Shown here: in pieces, positions 42,587 to 54,472 of the stretch | Numbering within the stretch: position 1 is the first letter of the stretch | Layout: every line of letters begins with the position of its first letter | DNA from: Globodera rostochiensis | Lineage: Eukaryota > Nematoda > Chromadorea > Rhabditida > Heteroderidae | DNA length: 64,000 nucleotides | Assembly: GCA_018350325.1 (NCBI GenBank) | Contig: JAEVLN010000011.1 | Location: forward strand, 1,236,449-1,300,448 | Reading direction: 5' to 3' | Notes under the pieces: generated by a model | What the model was told of the DNA's origin: nothing | Database searches by the model: none | What the model saw: only the letters and a program-made list of their open reading frames with translations | Translations under genes and position numbers: made by a program

Positions 42587-43879
42587 CAAGCAGGGAAATT
42601 TCAATGCCGCAGGGTATGGCACTATAGCCGATGACGCTTGTTTTGATGGTTTTAATTATTGCTATGCGGCAAACTGTTCAAAAGCTAAGTTTTTGTTGAG
42701 ATCAGTTCATTTTTTAGAGATAAAAATTCATGCAAAAAAAAATTAAATTCAAATTGCATTTTTAGGAACTGAACTTTTTCAAACGGGTTGGGGATACTCA
42801 GAACACAACAGCTGTTCTGCACTCAGTGCCAAAGTGAGCAAACTTGCCAATTCCACGGTGCAGTGCGAGTGCATGTTCGGCGAAAAGGGCGTGAACTTCT
42901 CAAACAGAAAGTTCAAACTTTTTAATACGACAGCTACGAACACGGACAAACCGGCAACATCCACGGACAAACCGACGACAACCACGAGCAAACCGACGAC
43001 CACCACTGATGTATTATCGCTGTAGTGGGATTTCTCGTTTTTTTGAATATCGGTGTTTTCTCTAAATACAGTACCGGGGTTGAAATATTTTTTGGAACTG
43101 TGAGATCTGATGATTATTCGGTGCCGGTCCCGTTTTTTTCAATTTTAAAAACTATTTAGCCAAAATTTTGGGCTTCCGAAAGCGATGGTTAATTGATTGC
43201 TAAACGATTTGACCAATGATTGAAAAGACCCAAAAAATTATGATAACTCTTTTTTTTAATGGTCTAATCGGCGAGAGTATTTTGAGCTTCGAACAATCAA
43301 ACTTTGTGCTTCAAAAAAATGAGCTTCATTTCGAGCTTCGGGTAGTGGCGCCAAGCATCGCCCACCTCTCTGATCCGGAAGCGAAATTAGATGCCCCTAA
43401 GTGATGGGACTAATTTGAATTGCACCCATTTTTGCTGGCGCTGTTCAACAATGATCTTGTTTGTTTTAAGTATGGAAACCGCGCAGTCACTCCAAACAAT
43501 GGCATGGGAAGTGCCGCAATTATTTCTACCACCAAAGCAATGGGAAGTGCATTGACGAGTGGCACGGAATACACTCCGCCGCTTCGCTGTTGGCTTAAAA
43601 GGGCCTGCCATGTGTTAGAATTTTTCATATTTTACACATTTTTAATAGAGCAGCAATACGATTGATTGGATGGACAAGATTTTAATTTACACATTTTTTG
43701 TTTTAAGCAGCCTTATGATTAAATTGGCAAAACTTGGGGGCCGTTTCAAAGTGCCCGATTGTGTTGGGGCGATGGCGAAGCTCGACGCAACAACGGATGA
43801 TAGGATTCTTCAGGCACTTGGCAACGAATTTGTTGGACGCAAAGACGGCATCTTCTTGCGCAAATTTGTGCCGCCATAA
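42587..43879 (+). pseudogene. Cysteine-rich family paralogue, 5'-truncated
   Basis: Exons matching the 3' half of the 6283-8644 gene: A (42587-about 42684, LNCKQGNFNAAGYG, YCYAANC), B (42766-43010, [34 protein letters not shown], then TTTT-type repeats), C (43471-43613, [25 protein letters not shown]) and D (43711-43879, [17 protein letters not shown], stop). C and D are nearly identical to the paralogue. The signal-peptide exon and first module are missing. The B exon's expected WGC reads WGYS, losing a cysteine. The A-to-B junction has no GT donor in the required phase. Likely a recent segmental copy that is decaying. Confidence 0.65.
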
Positions 43880-44022
43880 TCGAAAATGGACGGAAGCCCA
43901 AAGAGCAAAAGAAATGCTTTTTTATTTTTTTGGATTTGATCAAAACCAATCAATGTAAAAATGTGCCATTCCCTTCAATATGTTATGCACTATTTATATT
44001 TATTTCTTTAAAATTTTTGGAG

Positions 44023-44028
44023 AATAAA
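44023..44028 (+). terminator. Polyadenylation signal AATAAA
   Basis: Same context as the signal at 8797 after the paralogous gene, showing that the duplication extended past the 3' end. Confidence 0.5.
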
Positions 44029-44091
44029 GTCGTATTTTTCTTATTGGTAGTGAAAGTAACGAGTGCTGGGAGCTTTTGAGGGAAAAACTTG

Positions 44092-44163
44092 GGGGCGAGC
44101 CGGAATTGAACCGGCGTCTCTGGTTGACCGGACCAGTGTTCTAACCGACTGAACTACCGACCC
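44092..44163 (-). tRNA. tRNA-like gene, one acceptor mismatch, C at position 33
   Basis: D arm GTTC...GAAC, anticodon stem CTGGT/ACCAG and T arm GCCGG TTCAATT CCGGC all pair. The acceptor stem has one mismatch. The loop CCGGTCA would give anticodon GGT (Thr), but position 33 is C instead of T. So identity and function are doubtful. Confidence 0.5.
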
Positions 44164-44412
44164 TGCCCACGCCAGCTCCCTAGCTTTCTCCTTATGAGAT
44201 CATCATTCCCCTCTAATGATCCCATTGTCCTCATTGTGAAGTTCTCCTCTCTTCATGACCGCCTGGGTTGGTGTTTTATTTATGGATTTCATTTTCGATT
44301 TGATTTTATTCGTAACATATTAATTAGTGTTCGGCAATGAGGTTTTCGGTATTCGGTATAATACCGATACCGAAAAAATAGCGAAAGCCCAAATTCGGTA
44401 AAATATTGAATT

Positions 44413-44796
44413 ACATTTTGCCACCTTTACATTTTGCCACCTTTACATTTTGCAACCTTTACATTTTGCCACCTTTACATTTTGCCACCTTTACATTTTG
44501 CCACCTTTACATTTTGCAACCTTTACATTTTGCCACCTTTACATTTTGCCACCTTTACATTTTGCCACCTTTACATTTTGCAACCTTTACATTTTGCCAC
44601 CTTTACATTTTGCCACCTTTACATTTTGCCACCTTTACATTTTGCCACCTTTACATTTTGCAACCTTTACATTTTGCCACCTTTACATTTTGCAACCTTT
44701 ACATTTTGCCACCTTTACATTTTGCCACCTTTACATTTTGCCACCTTTACATTTTGCCACCTTTACATTTTGCCACCTTTACATTTTGCCACCTTT
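44413..44796. repeat. 24 copies of a 16-bp tandem repeat ACATTTTGCCACCTTT
   Basis: Exactly 384 bp. Some units have GCAACC in place of GCCACC. All three plus-strand frames are open (HFATFTFCHLYILPPL), so the ORFs are artefacts. It sits between two TAGTGTTCGGC hAT-like ends (44330 and 44799). Confidence 0.97.
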
Positions 44797-46986
44797 TTAG
44801 TGTTCGGCCAGAAGGTTCAGTCGGTACTTTTCGGTAAAGTACCGAAAAATACAGATACCGAAAAATACCGAAAAAAATTGTCGGTACTTTTTCGGTTTTC
44901 GAGTAATTTTTAACAAAACTCGTTTATTTCGGAATTTTTGACTTTATCAATATTTGTTTTTGGCGATTGCGGTTCACGAAAATCAGCATTTCGGCCTTTT
45001 CCTGTACCCATTTTATTTTAAAGCACAAATTAATATTTATTGCAAAATCGAGGATCCAAAAACGTTGAGAATTCTTTTCCTCAATATGTAAGACGCCCGA
45101 TGTTAGCTTTTCAAACTCCAAATTTATCTGATTTGCTAAATCACATTCGAACCGGGAAGGATGTTTTGTCAGAACGTTGATGAAATACTGATAGCATGAA
45201 ACTTTTGCTGATTTTACAATTGGAGGTTGCTTAAAATGAGCATTCCCTCATAATCATATAACAATGATAAATCTTATAACTCACTTAGTTCGATGTGGAT
45301 GGCGTTGGCTGTTCGGTTCAGCAGTAAATTCAACTATTTCCTTTTTCGAATTTCTCTCCGTAGAAGTATGCGAGCAGTAAACAAATTAAAAATGAAATTA
45401 AAATTGTCGAATAAGTTAATAATCAGGTGCGAAAAATGTTACAACCATAATTTTATTGCGCAAATATATGCCAGAGTGGCCATAAATCCCTATTTATCAG
45501 GGATTTCCTGATTTTTGGGAGGTTCCCTGATTTTTCAAAATTTTGAAATTTTTCAGTGAAAATGGCCATTTCTTAAATATATCGTTAAAATCTTCAAAAA
45601 AAAAATCCTCGGCGTCGCCGGGTCCCTCCTATTTCTAAAAAGCTTCAAAAATACTCACAATTCTATTAAAATTTTGGTTGCAAATCTCGCTGCCCTACGA
45701 AATACCGAAGCCACGAAACACCGACTAAGCCAAAAAGCGACGAAATACCGAAAAAAAAAATTTTAAAAAGTCGACAAAAAGATTTACTTAGGGGTATACA
45801 AGTGCGTAGAATCAGAATCCGACCTCCATTTCGAACCCCGGACCTGGATTTGAACATTTTGATAGAAAATTCGATTTCTATTGATATCTTATTTCACTCA
45901 GAAATGATTCGTAAACACTTTTGAATCTCTACAAAAAAGCCGCAAGCGCAAATATGTGCGGTTCGAGTCCGGAAAAACTCAGAAGAATGCGACACTTAGA
46001 AACACCTTTTTAGGGACTTTGAAAAATTATATGTTTTCAAAAAATCTTAGATGTTGAATCATAAATTAGATGATGTCATATGATGAATCTGATGTCATAA
46101 TTAGAGACCGGAAACTTGGACCCAAAACCCAAAACCCAAAAATTTTTTGGGCATTTTTTGGGTTTTGGTTTTTTTTGGGTTTTGCGACCATCTGACCCAA
46201 AACCCAAAAATTTTTTGGCCATTTTTTGGGTTTTGGGTTTTTTTGGGTTGACAAAACCCAAAATTTTGTACAAAACCCAAAAAATTTTAGAAAACATAAA
46301 AAAATGCCCAAATTTCCGATTTTCTTAAAATTTTTTAATAAAAGTTTTATTCAACACATTTTTCTGACCAGTAATCATAAATCCATGAATAATATTAATA
46401 TCAGGGTAGCCACCTGTCAAACCCAAAACCAGGAATACCGGCTGAAAAATCAGAAAAAAATCAGGAATATTTTTAGGTGTGTGAATATAATGAATTTAAT
46501 GCCAAAACTTTTTTATTTTAAAGAAAATTGTGTAAAATTTCGATAATTTGCCGATTTTTTGAATTTTCAGAAATCCAATTTCTTTTTGCAAATTCTGCTT
46601 TACTGGGGGGTGGCGGTCGGCGGTGCCGATAGGCGCCGCCGAGAAAATTTTGAATTTTTGACTCAATTTGTTAAGGGATTTGCAACCAAAATTTTAAAAT
46701 TACGGCACTTTTTTTGAATTTTTAGGAATGGGAGAGGTCAGCCGGCGCATGTGTTGATTTTTTCAAAAAAACTTTTTTTTTGCGCCATTTTAATTAAAAA
46801 ATATTCAAAATTTATTTTGAACATGTTAATAATGGAAGAAGAGAGTATGTGAGGAGAAAAAATGATACATAAGTGCTCGCACTGCGGTGGGTTCGAACCC
46901 AACACATAAACTAAGAGTTACCGAAAAGACAAACCACTAAGCCATCAATATTTATAAAGATTCTTGTAAAAAAGATTGAAAAAACA
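44797..46986. other. Gene-free stretch rich in MITE fragments
   Basis: 44800-44905: CGGTACTTTTCGGTAAAGTACCG repeats. 45800-45860: GTAGAATCAGAATCCGACC dispersed repeat. 46105-46290: ACCCAAAACCCAAAAATTTT palindromic repeat, also at 48770-48930. 46616-46642: GATA-loop hairpin with a tRNA-like module at about 46880-46940. No gene is supported. Confidence 0.5.
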
Positions 46987-46994
46987 CAAATGAT

Positions 46995-48697
46995 TAGAGA
47001 CCGGCCAGAAGGGTCGGTCGGTACTTTTCGGTAAAGTACCGAAAAGTACCGGTACCGAAAAGTACCGAAAAAAATGTCGGTACTTTTTCGGTTTTCGGTA
47101 CCAAAATTTTTTATAATTAACTTTTCAACAAAAAATCGTTTATTTTGGAAATCTTGGCTTTCTTATTAATAATTGAGTATTGGGAGATTGCGGTTCAAAA
47201 AAATCAGCATTTCGACCTGTTCCTGCTCTGTGGCAAGAAGGCTTAGGTCCCGAGACCGACAAAAATTTTTCATCCCAAGCCTAACTCTTCGGCGAAAGTC
47301 GGAGAGCTTAGAATCAAAGGGCGATTCTGTAGAGAATTTAGTGGGCTATTCACCCCTTATGACGGTTTTTTGCAGAAAATTTTTTACAAGCCCTCAGGGA
47401 TTTTTTTTCAAAATGAGCCCCATTTTCAGTGCATTTTGGGGTTTCCGGAGCTCTATGAAGGAGGTGTCGGATCAAGTTAGTGCAGTTATCTTTTTTGCTG
47501 AGTATCAAAAGTTATGTAACCGTACCGAAAAAGTTGAATGCGTTAAATACCATGAATATTTTTAAGTTTTTCAAAAAACGCATAAACTTTTTTCCGCGCA
47601 TAACACTGAGTATGCATCAGGGATGGGCGCCGACGCCCTCAAAAAATTTCGGAACTCGGAAATCGGAATTCCGACCCCAAAAAAGTCGGAAATCGGAATT
47701 CCGCCATCCCTGGTATGCATGCTTTTGGGTGGATAATGTGAAAAGGGGGTTACAAATCAATAAAAAGCTATGAACTTTATCGATTATAGATATTACTTCA
47801 TTTTCATAAACGAAATCGTTTTGCTAGCATTAGCCGTTTTAAAATTTTTTAAAAGTCGATAAAAAGTTTTTTTAGGGGGTATACAAGGGCGTAGAATCCG
47901 AATCCGACCTGCATTTTGACCAATTCCGAACCCCGAACCCGGGTTCGAACATTTTTTCGAAAATTTAAAAAATTTCTAAAATCAATTTTGGGGCTCATAA
48001 TCGTTCTCAAAAAGCATGCATCGGGTCCGGGATTCAGAATTGGACGAGATGGATGTCAGATGCGGCTTTACGGTATTTTTGGGAATGGAGGAATCAAAAC
48101 CGAGAAATGTTCAAGACCGAGACTCTCGAACAGCTCTAGCCGAAGGCGTCGCCGAGAGAACAAAATGAAAATTCTTACGATTTTATTAAGAAAACTTGTC
48201 CAATTTCGATAACTAAAATGGTGAAAAAAGTAATTCTTTATGTTTTGAATCGGTTAAAATTTTTGAAAATTAATTTGCTAGTAACTTTCTTCAAAAAAAA
48301 TTGAGAAATTCCTAAATTACCTTCAATTTAAAAATCTTAAATACAGAAAAAATATTGTTTTTCTTTCGAGGACTCGAACCTCATACAATAAAGTCTTTTG
48401 GTTAACACTAACCACTGAGCCACGTAATACCTTCAATAACGTTGAAAAATTCAAATATATTACCAATTTTTCCATTCGGTACTTTTTTCGGTACTCTAAT
48501 TTTGTTCGGTCGGTACCTTCGGTACTCCGATTTTTTCGGTCGGTACTTTTCGGTAAAGTACCGAAAAAGTACCGGTACCGAAAACCATCGGTACTTTCCG
48601 AAAAGGTTCGGTCGGTACTATTCGGTAAAGTACCGATGCCTGAGTACCGAAAAGTACCGAAAAAGCGTTGGTACTTTCCCGTACCGTCCGATCTCTA
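46995..48697. mobile_element. hAT-type non-autonomous element, TSD CAAATGAT
   Basis: TAGAGACCGGCC and inverted CCGATCTCTA ends with an exact duplication CAAATGAT (46987-46994, 48698-48705). Both termini iterate CGGTACTTTTCGGTAAAGTAC. Inside are a nested 95-bp element (47618-47712), the GTAGAATCCG repeat (47890), a partial hairpin (48133) and a tRNA-like module (about 48370-48425). A truncated relative of the right part is at 53575-53825. Confidence 0.85.
47618..47712. mobile_element. 95-bp hAT-type micro-element, TSD GTATGCAT
   Basis: CAGGGATGGGCG and inverse GCCATCCCTG ends with an exact duplication GTATGCAT (47610-47617, 47713-47720). The interior is two GGAAATCGGAATTCCG palindromes. A related end is at 52617 and a relative at 61747-61834. 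Confidence 0.85.
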
Positions 48698-48769
48698 CAA
48701 ATGATGCGATCTTTAGGGGGTGTAAATTCAATTGGGCAACACCCAAAACTTTTGTACAAAAAAGGGCAT

Positions 48770-48935
48770 GGACCCAAAACCCAAAACCCAAAAATTTTTT
48801 GGTCATTTTTTGGGTTTTGGCTTTTTTTGGGTTTTGCTCCCATCAGACCCAAAACCCAAAACCCAAAAATTTTTTGGTCCAATTTTTTGTACAAAAAACC
48901 CAAAAAATTTTTGGGTTTAGGGTTTTGGGTCCGGA
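48770..48935. repeat. ACCCAAAACCC palindromic repeat
   Basis: Iterated GACCCAAAACCCAAAA on one side and TTTTGGGTTTTGG on the other, with AAATTTTTTGG centres. Same family as 46105-46290. Probably a MITE without a visible target duplication. Confidence 0.6.
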
Positions 48936-49352
48936 CTCTAGTCATAATCGTGATCTGGACCTTGATAAGCCCCAAGTACTTAGCAAAATTGCGCCTAAAA
49001 AAATTTTTTTGTAGAGACCTGTAAAGTCTACGATTACCCACTATTTTTTGTATAAGCCTAAGCCAGGGTGGCTTAGGCCTAGGCCTAATGAACCGCTAAG
49101 TTTCTACCTTTTCCCCAGTTATTCTATCCGGCTTTTGTGTTACTTAAAAAGTCGGGTTTTCCTTAATTTAAAAAAATTTTAACTGATTCTAAATTTTCTT
49201 TCAAATGAATTTTCCACTGTCGTATTTTCGTAATGTCACATTTTCCAGTGTCGTATTTTCTGTCGGTGTCGCATTTTCCGGGAGCCGCTCATATGCGGTT
49301 ACTGTCAACAGAAAGACAACTTACGCTGTGAACTTCAGTGTTCACTGCCATC

Positions 49353-49614
49353 CAGGGACGTAGCTAGAAAAAAATTTCGGAGGGGGGAATTGGTCCATCT
49401 GAGCGCGGCGCTCAAATGACACTCCCATCTGACAGGAGCGGCCCGGCGGTGCCGATAGGTGCCGCCGGGAAATTAAATTTTTGATGGCAATTTGTTAAGA
49501 AAATTGAGCCAAAATTATAAAAGTGTAAAACAATAAGGTCCCCCCTCTTGTTTTTTTTCTCAAATTTCATTTCGGGGGGGGGGGGGGGTCCCCCCCCCCC
49601 TGGCTACGTCCTTG
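49353..49614. mobile_element. 262-bp hAT-type MITE, TSD CTGCCATY
   Basis: CAGGGACGTAGC and inverted GCTACGTCCTTG ends. The flanks CTGCCATC (49345-49352) and CTGCCATT (49615-49622) match at 7 of 8 bases. It contains a GATA-loop hairpin (49443-49468) followed by TTTGTTAAGAAAATTG. G and C runs lie near the right end. Confidence 0.8.
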
Positions 49615-49622
49615 CTGCCATT

Positions 49623-50306
49623 GTAGCCCAAAATTTTTTAGAATCAATATAAAATAACAAATGTTTCGCTTTTGAAGATATTTGCGCAATACAATTATAT
49701 TTGTAGCATTTAATCGCAATAATGCTTTCTTTCAGCTTATTCGACAATTTTAATTTAATTTTTTTTTTTTTCATACCAAACCGTCCACAAATGACAGCTC
49801 GCCGTTTAAAATACTTCCATATTTCACTCATTTTTTTACAAATGGAATTAAGAAAATTAACCAACAGGTTAACACAAAGAAGAGTTAACTGTTCGCATTA
49901 GCAAATTCAATAAAACAAAAAGTAAAGCAAAAAATATGTATTTTTTACATAATGCCACATTTAAAATTTATTTAGTCAAAAAATCAAATTAGTGAAACCA
50001 GAAAGCCTATTTCTTGTCGTTTATTAACCGAAGCTTTCGGTTAGAGATCGGCGAGATCGAGATTCCGACCGAGATTTTCCGAGAGTCCAGGTCTCGAATC
50101 TCGGAAATTTGGCGAAAACTCCGAGACCTGGACTCTCGAAATTTCGAGATAAATCCTATCTCGATCTCGGTCTCGGCCAATCCCAAATATCGGTCTTGCG
50201 ATTTTGACCGAGATTTTTCGAGATTTTGAAAATGATGTTTTTCGAAGCGAAATACGGAAAAATGTGGTAATATATTTGAATTTTTTAACATTTGTGATTA
50301 TGTCAC
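49623..50306. other. Gene-free stretch
   Basis: AT-rich. 50040-50225 iterates GAGATCTCGGAAATTTCG-like words, probably a degenerate hAT MITE. 49640-49860 (minus) shares weak similarity with 45300-45480. Confidence 0.4.
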
Positions 50307-50315
50307 GTTGCTCAG

Positions 50316-51199
50316 GGGAACCGCCCAACTGAGTCTGGCCGACTGAGTCTGGGACAACTGAGTCTGGGCCAACTGAGTCTGGGCCAACTGAGTCTGGTGC
50401 CAACTGAGTCTGGGCCAACTGAGTCTGGTTGGCAGGAAAAAGTTTTTGAACTTAAATCTTCTAAAAATAAAAAGTCAAGAAACATATCGTTAAAAAAATA
50501 TCTTTCTTAAACAAAAGGTAATGGTGTCTTATATAGGTCCCCGAATTTTTAAAAAAAATCAGTTTTATGTAATTCTGAGAAGTACTCCGGGGTTATCGAG
50601 GTCGCTGACGAATATGACATCACATTTGACATCATCCAATCTATGATTTCAACATCTATGATTTTTTGAAAAATTTTTCCATTTGTTATCCTTTTTTACA
50701 TTAATAGCCTTAGGCCTAAGCCTAACAAACCCCAAGCCAGGGTGGCTTAGGCCTAAGCCTAACAAACCCCAAGCCAGGGTGGCTTAGGCCTAAGCCTAAC
50801 AAACCCCAAGCCAGGGTGGCTTAGGCCTAATCCTAACAAACTCCAAGACCATTTTTGGGCGACCATCAATATGCCATGCAGAATCAAAACCCTCAAAGAA
50901 TAATCGATTTTCTTGCCGGAATTTCCAAAATTATCACATGAAGAATTAAATCAATGATTGTTTTATTTAGTTTATGTTGTTGGATAAGTTATGTTTGTTT
51001 GCTTTAATTTTTGTTTAAGTTAAGAAAGATATTTTTTTTTAGGATATGTTTCTTGACTTTTTATTTTTTAGAAAATTGTAGTTCAAAAACTTTTTCCTGC
51101 CAACCAGACTCAGTTGGCCCAGACTCAGTTGGCACCAGACTCAGTTGGCCCAGACTCAGTTGTACAGACTCAGTCGGCCAGACTCAGTCGACCCCTACC
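50316..51199. mobile_element. MULE-like MITE with tandem-repeat termini, TSD GTTGCTCAG
   Basis: Both termini are inverted arrays of CAACTGAGTCTGGGC units (50325-50430 and 51105-51190). The inverted similarity continues inward through TTGGCAGGAAAAAGTTTTTG to AAGAAACATATC. An exact 9-bp duplication GTTGCTCAG (50307-50315, 51200-51208) fits Mutator-like transposition. The core has a tandem repeat (50704-50860) and no ORF. Confidence 0.82.
50704..50860. repeat. About 4 copies of a 53-bp or shorter CTTAGGCCTAAGCC repeat
   Basis: Units read AGCCAGGGTGGCTTAGGCC, TAAGCCTAACAAACCCCA. Related fragments lie near 49060 and 55265-55350. It contains TTAGGC but as a palindrome, not a telomere array. Confidence 0.8.
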
Positions 51200-51314
51200 G
51201 TTGCTCAGTGGTTAAACTGTGTGCCTAAAGTCAATTTTGCCTACAGTTCGAGTCCTCGAGTGAAATTAGTTTTAATTCGTTTAATTGCATGCCCTCTGGT
51301 GGTGTGATGGTGAG

Positions 51315-51480
51315 CAGGGTTGCAACGGATCATCCGAAATCCGTTATCCGATCGGTGTTTTTTCAAATCCGATCCGACAAATTTTGGGTTATCCGATCCG
51401 AAATCCGTACCGACTTTTTTCTCAAGGGCAATCCGATCCGAAATCGGTATCCGACTTTGTCCCAATCCGTTGCAACCCTG
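51315..51480. mobile_element. 166-bp hAT-type MITE, TSD ATGGTGAG
   Basis: CAGGGTTGCAACGGATC and inverse ATCCGTTGCAACCCTG-like ends with an exact duplication ATGGTGAG (51307-51314, 51481-51488). The interior iterates ATCCGATCCGAAATCC. It is inserted in a GTGGTGTGATGGTGAG tRNA-like module. Confidence 0.88.
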
Positions 51481-51488
51481 ATGGTGAG

Positions 51489-54404
51489 TGATGAAAGGGT
51501 TGCCCCGGCCCCAACTGTAAATGTTTTCTAACTTACAATTAACTTCAGGTAAAGAATTCTAAAATTTTCTAAAATATTAGGTAGCCTAGAAATTTTTTAC
51601 TTTTTGCTGCGAATTCACTTCAGCATTAAAAATTTACCAAATAAATTTGAGAAAAAAAGGAGCACAATTCTAATATTACATAAAGTTTTAGTTTTTTTCA
51701 CCTTTTTCTTGTCAAATTCCATCAAAAATGCAATTTCAAACCGAACCGAACCGAAGCTTTCGGTTAACCGAACCGAAAAAATGTCGGTTTCCGGCCTCGG
51801 TTCGGCTTGAAACCGATAGCCTTATTTATGAGTGATTATTTTATTTACCGACTAAAAATTATGAAAAGAATAATTAACAATTAGAAAATTAAAGAATACC
51901 AATGGATTTTTACTCGGGGAGTAGAACTCCGATATCTAAGATACGACATAGAATTTAACCACTGAGCCATATGAACACTGAATTACTAAGCTGTACAAAA
52001 GGTATTGACTTAAGGATTTTTAAATTTGATTTGTCATTATGTTTTTAATTAACAAAAAAACCAAGAAAACCTGAAAAATAATAAAATTGTCTTCAATAAG
52101 ATTAAAATCGGCTGAATCAAAAAAATCTTTTAAGCTCAGAATTGCCGGCTATGGCAGAGAATGTGTGTCTGTCTGCCCAACATTGACGTCGCGAGCACGC
52201 AATAGAATTTTGATTGCGGGCAATAAGCAATCTCAATAAAAAAATCCGCAAGCGCAAACCCCAATCCGTAACCCCTAAAAGCCGCATTTCCCGCAATTTC
52301 CGCAATCCGCCAAAATTTGAAAAAATTTTGGATATTCCAATTTTTTAAAATAAAAACCTATTTTAATCCAGAACTATTTAAATTATGGCGAAGAACCGAA
52401 ACCGGTTTATGGCAAACAAAGGGGGGGGGGACCAGTAGGTTTTTTTATTAGTAGATTTTTTGAAGTGATCAATGATCAAAAAAGTGAACATGATTAATTT
52501 GAAAAAAAATCACTATTTTATAATTTTTTTGGCTAATAATCCGCCAAAAAGAGGAATTATTAAGTTACTATAAAAGAATAAAAATCTTTTTTAGGGGGGG
52601 GGGGGGAGGGTCGGCGGCAGGGATGGGCGGAATTCTGTTTTTCCGTTGTTTTTGCCCCTTTTTTCCGTTTTCCGTTAAAATGCCCTTTTTAACGGAAAAA
52701 ACGGAAAAAATATACACCCCTAAGAATGGGATTTTTGGAGGATTGGAATTCGGTTTGGTTGTGGTGTAATGGTGAGTGGTGTGTAGATAGATACTTTTGT
52801 TTTGCATATTATTTTTGGAGCGATTTTCTTAACAACTCTTTAAAACCTTCAAAATCCGTCATTCTTTATTAATTTTCCTTCAGAATTGTAAATGAGCTAT
52901 TTTTCACATATACACAGCGACTCAAAAACGAGATGTGTGCCAATAAATAGAGAGTGCGAGAGAATTAAACAAATTTCCTTTCATTTCTCTAACTTTCTCT
53001 CGTTTGGCGTTCTCTCTCACCTTTTTCACCAATAAAAAAAGCATCACGCGCTTCGATACGCCCAACTTCATTTGTATACGGCGGATCCATTTAAAATTTT
53101 CACCATCGCTATAAAACAATATATTAAACATTATTTCGGGGTTTTTAGTTTCTGTTAGAGGGGTTTCTAAAGAATTATCATGAGAAATATTGCGTTTATA
53201 TTTTTTTAATAGATATTATGGCAAAAAGAAAATTAGTGTGCAAGAACAATCGTTCGTATTTAGTACCATTCGAAAGCTCTTGATTTGTAGAAGCTATTTG
53301 TAAGTAAGAGCTAAGCGATTGGATAGCTCCCGAGAAGATTATGCCCAAAAATGCTTAATCGACGAAATAGTGTGCAAAAGTGAGAGGGGTGGTTAGACAC
53401 ACTAGAGTAACAAGAGAGAACGTGTAACACTTGGGGTACATCCCTACAGTAATGAAAAATATTGCATGAAGTTAATTAAAAGACACAAAAAACAATTTAC
53501 AGAGTCGGGGTTTGAACCCCAGGCAACCACATCACTCACCAGCAGGGCATTCAATAAAAATAATAAAACGAAAAGCCCAGAGGACTCGAACCTCAGAGAA
53601 TAAGGTGTTTTGGTTCACAGTTTAACCACTGTGCCACTTGTTACAATCAACAAATGCTGAAAATTCATATATATTACCAATTTTTCCATTCGGTACTTTT
53701 TCGGTACTCTAATTTTGTTCGGGTACCTTCGGTTCTCAGATTTTTCGATCGGTACTTTTCGGGAAAGTACCGATGCCTGAGTACCGAAAAAGCCTCGGTA
53801 CTTTCCCGTACCGTCCGATCTCTACTTTTTATGAACATGTTTCTTAATGAATTTTCAAAAAAAAATATTCACCCCTAAAAATCGTACGCTTTGACCGTCG
53901 CCTGTTTCAGATGAAGAAGTGACAAATGAAATTAACCATCCAACTTGATTGAATTTGATTTTTTCGTTTATTTTATGCGTTTATTTACTTTTTAGCAAAA
54001 ATTGCGTGAAATTTGATTTTTTATAAAATTTTAATTAGTATTTTCAAAAATTGAATTTATCCGGTATCCGGACGGATATCCGGCTGTAAATTACTATCCG
54101 GAACCGGTATCCGGGTGTCAAGGAACCGGTGGAACCGCTATCCGGGGGACCCGGATAATATCCGGTATTGTGCAACCCTTTTTAACGCAAAAATTGACTG
54201 GATTTTGTCAGTTTCACACATTTTTTAGTCCATATTTTGGCACTTTTTGGGGTTTTTGGCCCATATTTTAAGACGAGGTGTGCCTACCAAGGACCTAACA
54301 GGGATATTTTAATACCTTTACTTAACAAATTAGCGCTTCCAAGCATAATCCCTGATTTAGATCGTTTCCCAACAGGTGACCTTAGAAACACGTTTGCATA
54401 CCGT
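51489..54404. other. Gene-free stretch with repeat fragments
   Basis: 51725-51825: CCGAACCGAACCGAAG repeats. 51900-52005: tRNA-like repeat related to 20035-20115. 52170-52310: copy of the GCAATCCGC MITE. 52610-52790: CAGGGATGGGCGG end, TACACCCCTAAG motif and tRNA-like GTGGTGTAATGGTGAG. 53500-53545 and 53580-53640: tRNA-like modules. 53690-53825: CGGTACTTTTTCGG right-end fragment. No gene is supported. Confidence 0.5.
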
Positions 54405-54407
54405 CCC

Positions 54408-54472
54408 GCCACTACCGTCCCGGGCCACTACCGTCCCGGGCCACTACCGTCCCGGCCACTACCGTCCCAGTT
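54408..54472. repeat. Four copies of CCACTACCGTCCCGG
   Basis: Short array in inverse orientation to the larger array at 55556-55790. Together they could mark the termini of one MULE-like element, but no target duplication is found. Confidence 0.75.

Noticed and set aside
44406..44913. ORFs of 116-159 codons reading HFATFTFCHLYILPPL
   Set aside because: Artefact of the 16-bp tandem repeat, open in every plus-strand frame.
46066..46331. ORFs of 70-80 codons in both strands (PKPKTQKFFG type)
   Set aside because: They come from the ACCCAAAACCC palindromic repeat; the second copy at 48.8 kb gives the same ORFs.
49264..49340. Structural RNA gene near the GTCGTATTTTC repeats
   Set aside because: Only short direct repeats (GTCGTATTTTC, GTCGCATTTTCC) are present and no stable arm pattern is visible.
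50704..50860. TTAGGC content suggesting a telomere or interstitial telomere
   Set aside because: The motif occurs as the palindrome CTTAGGCCTAAG within a longer unit inside a MULE-like element, not as head-to-tail TTAGGC.
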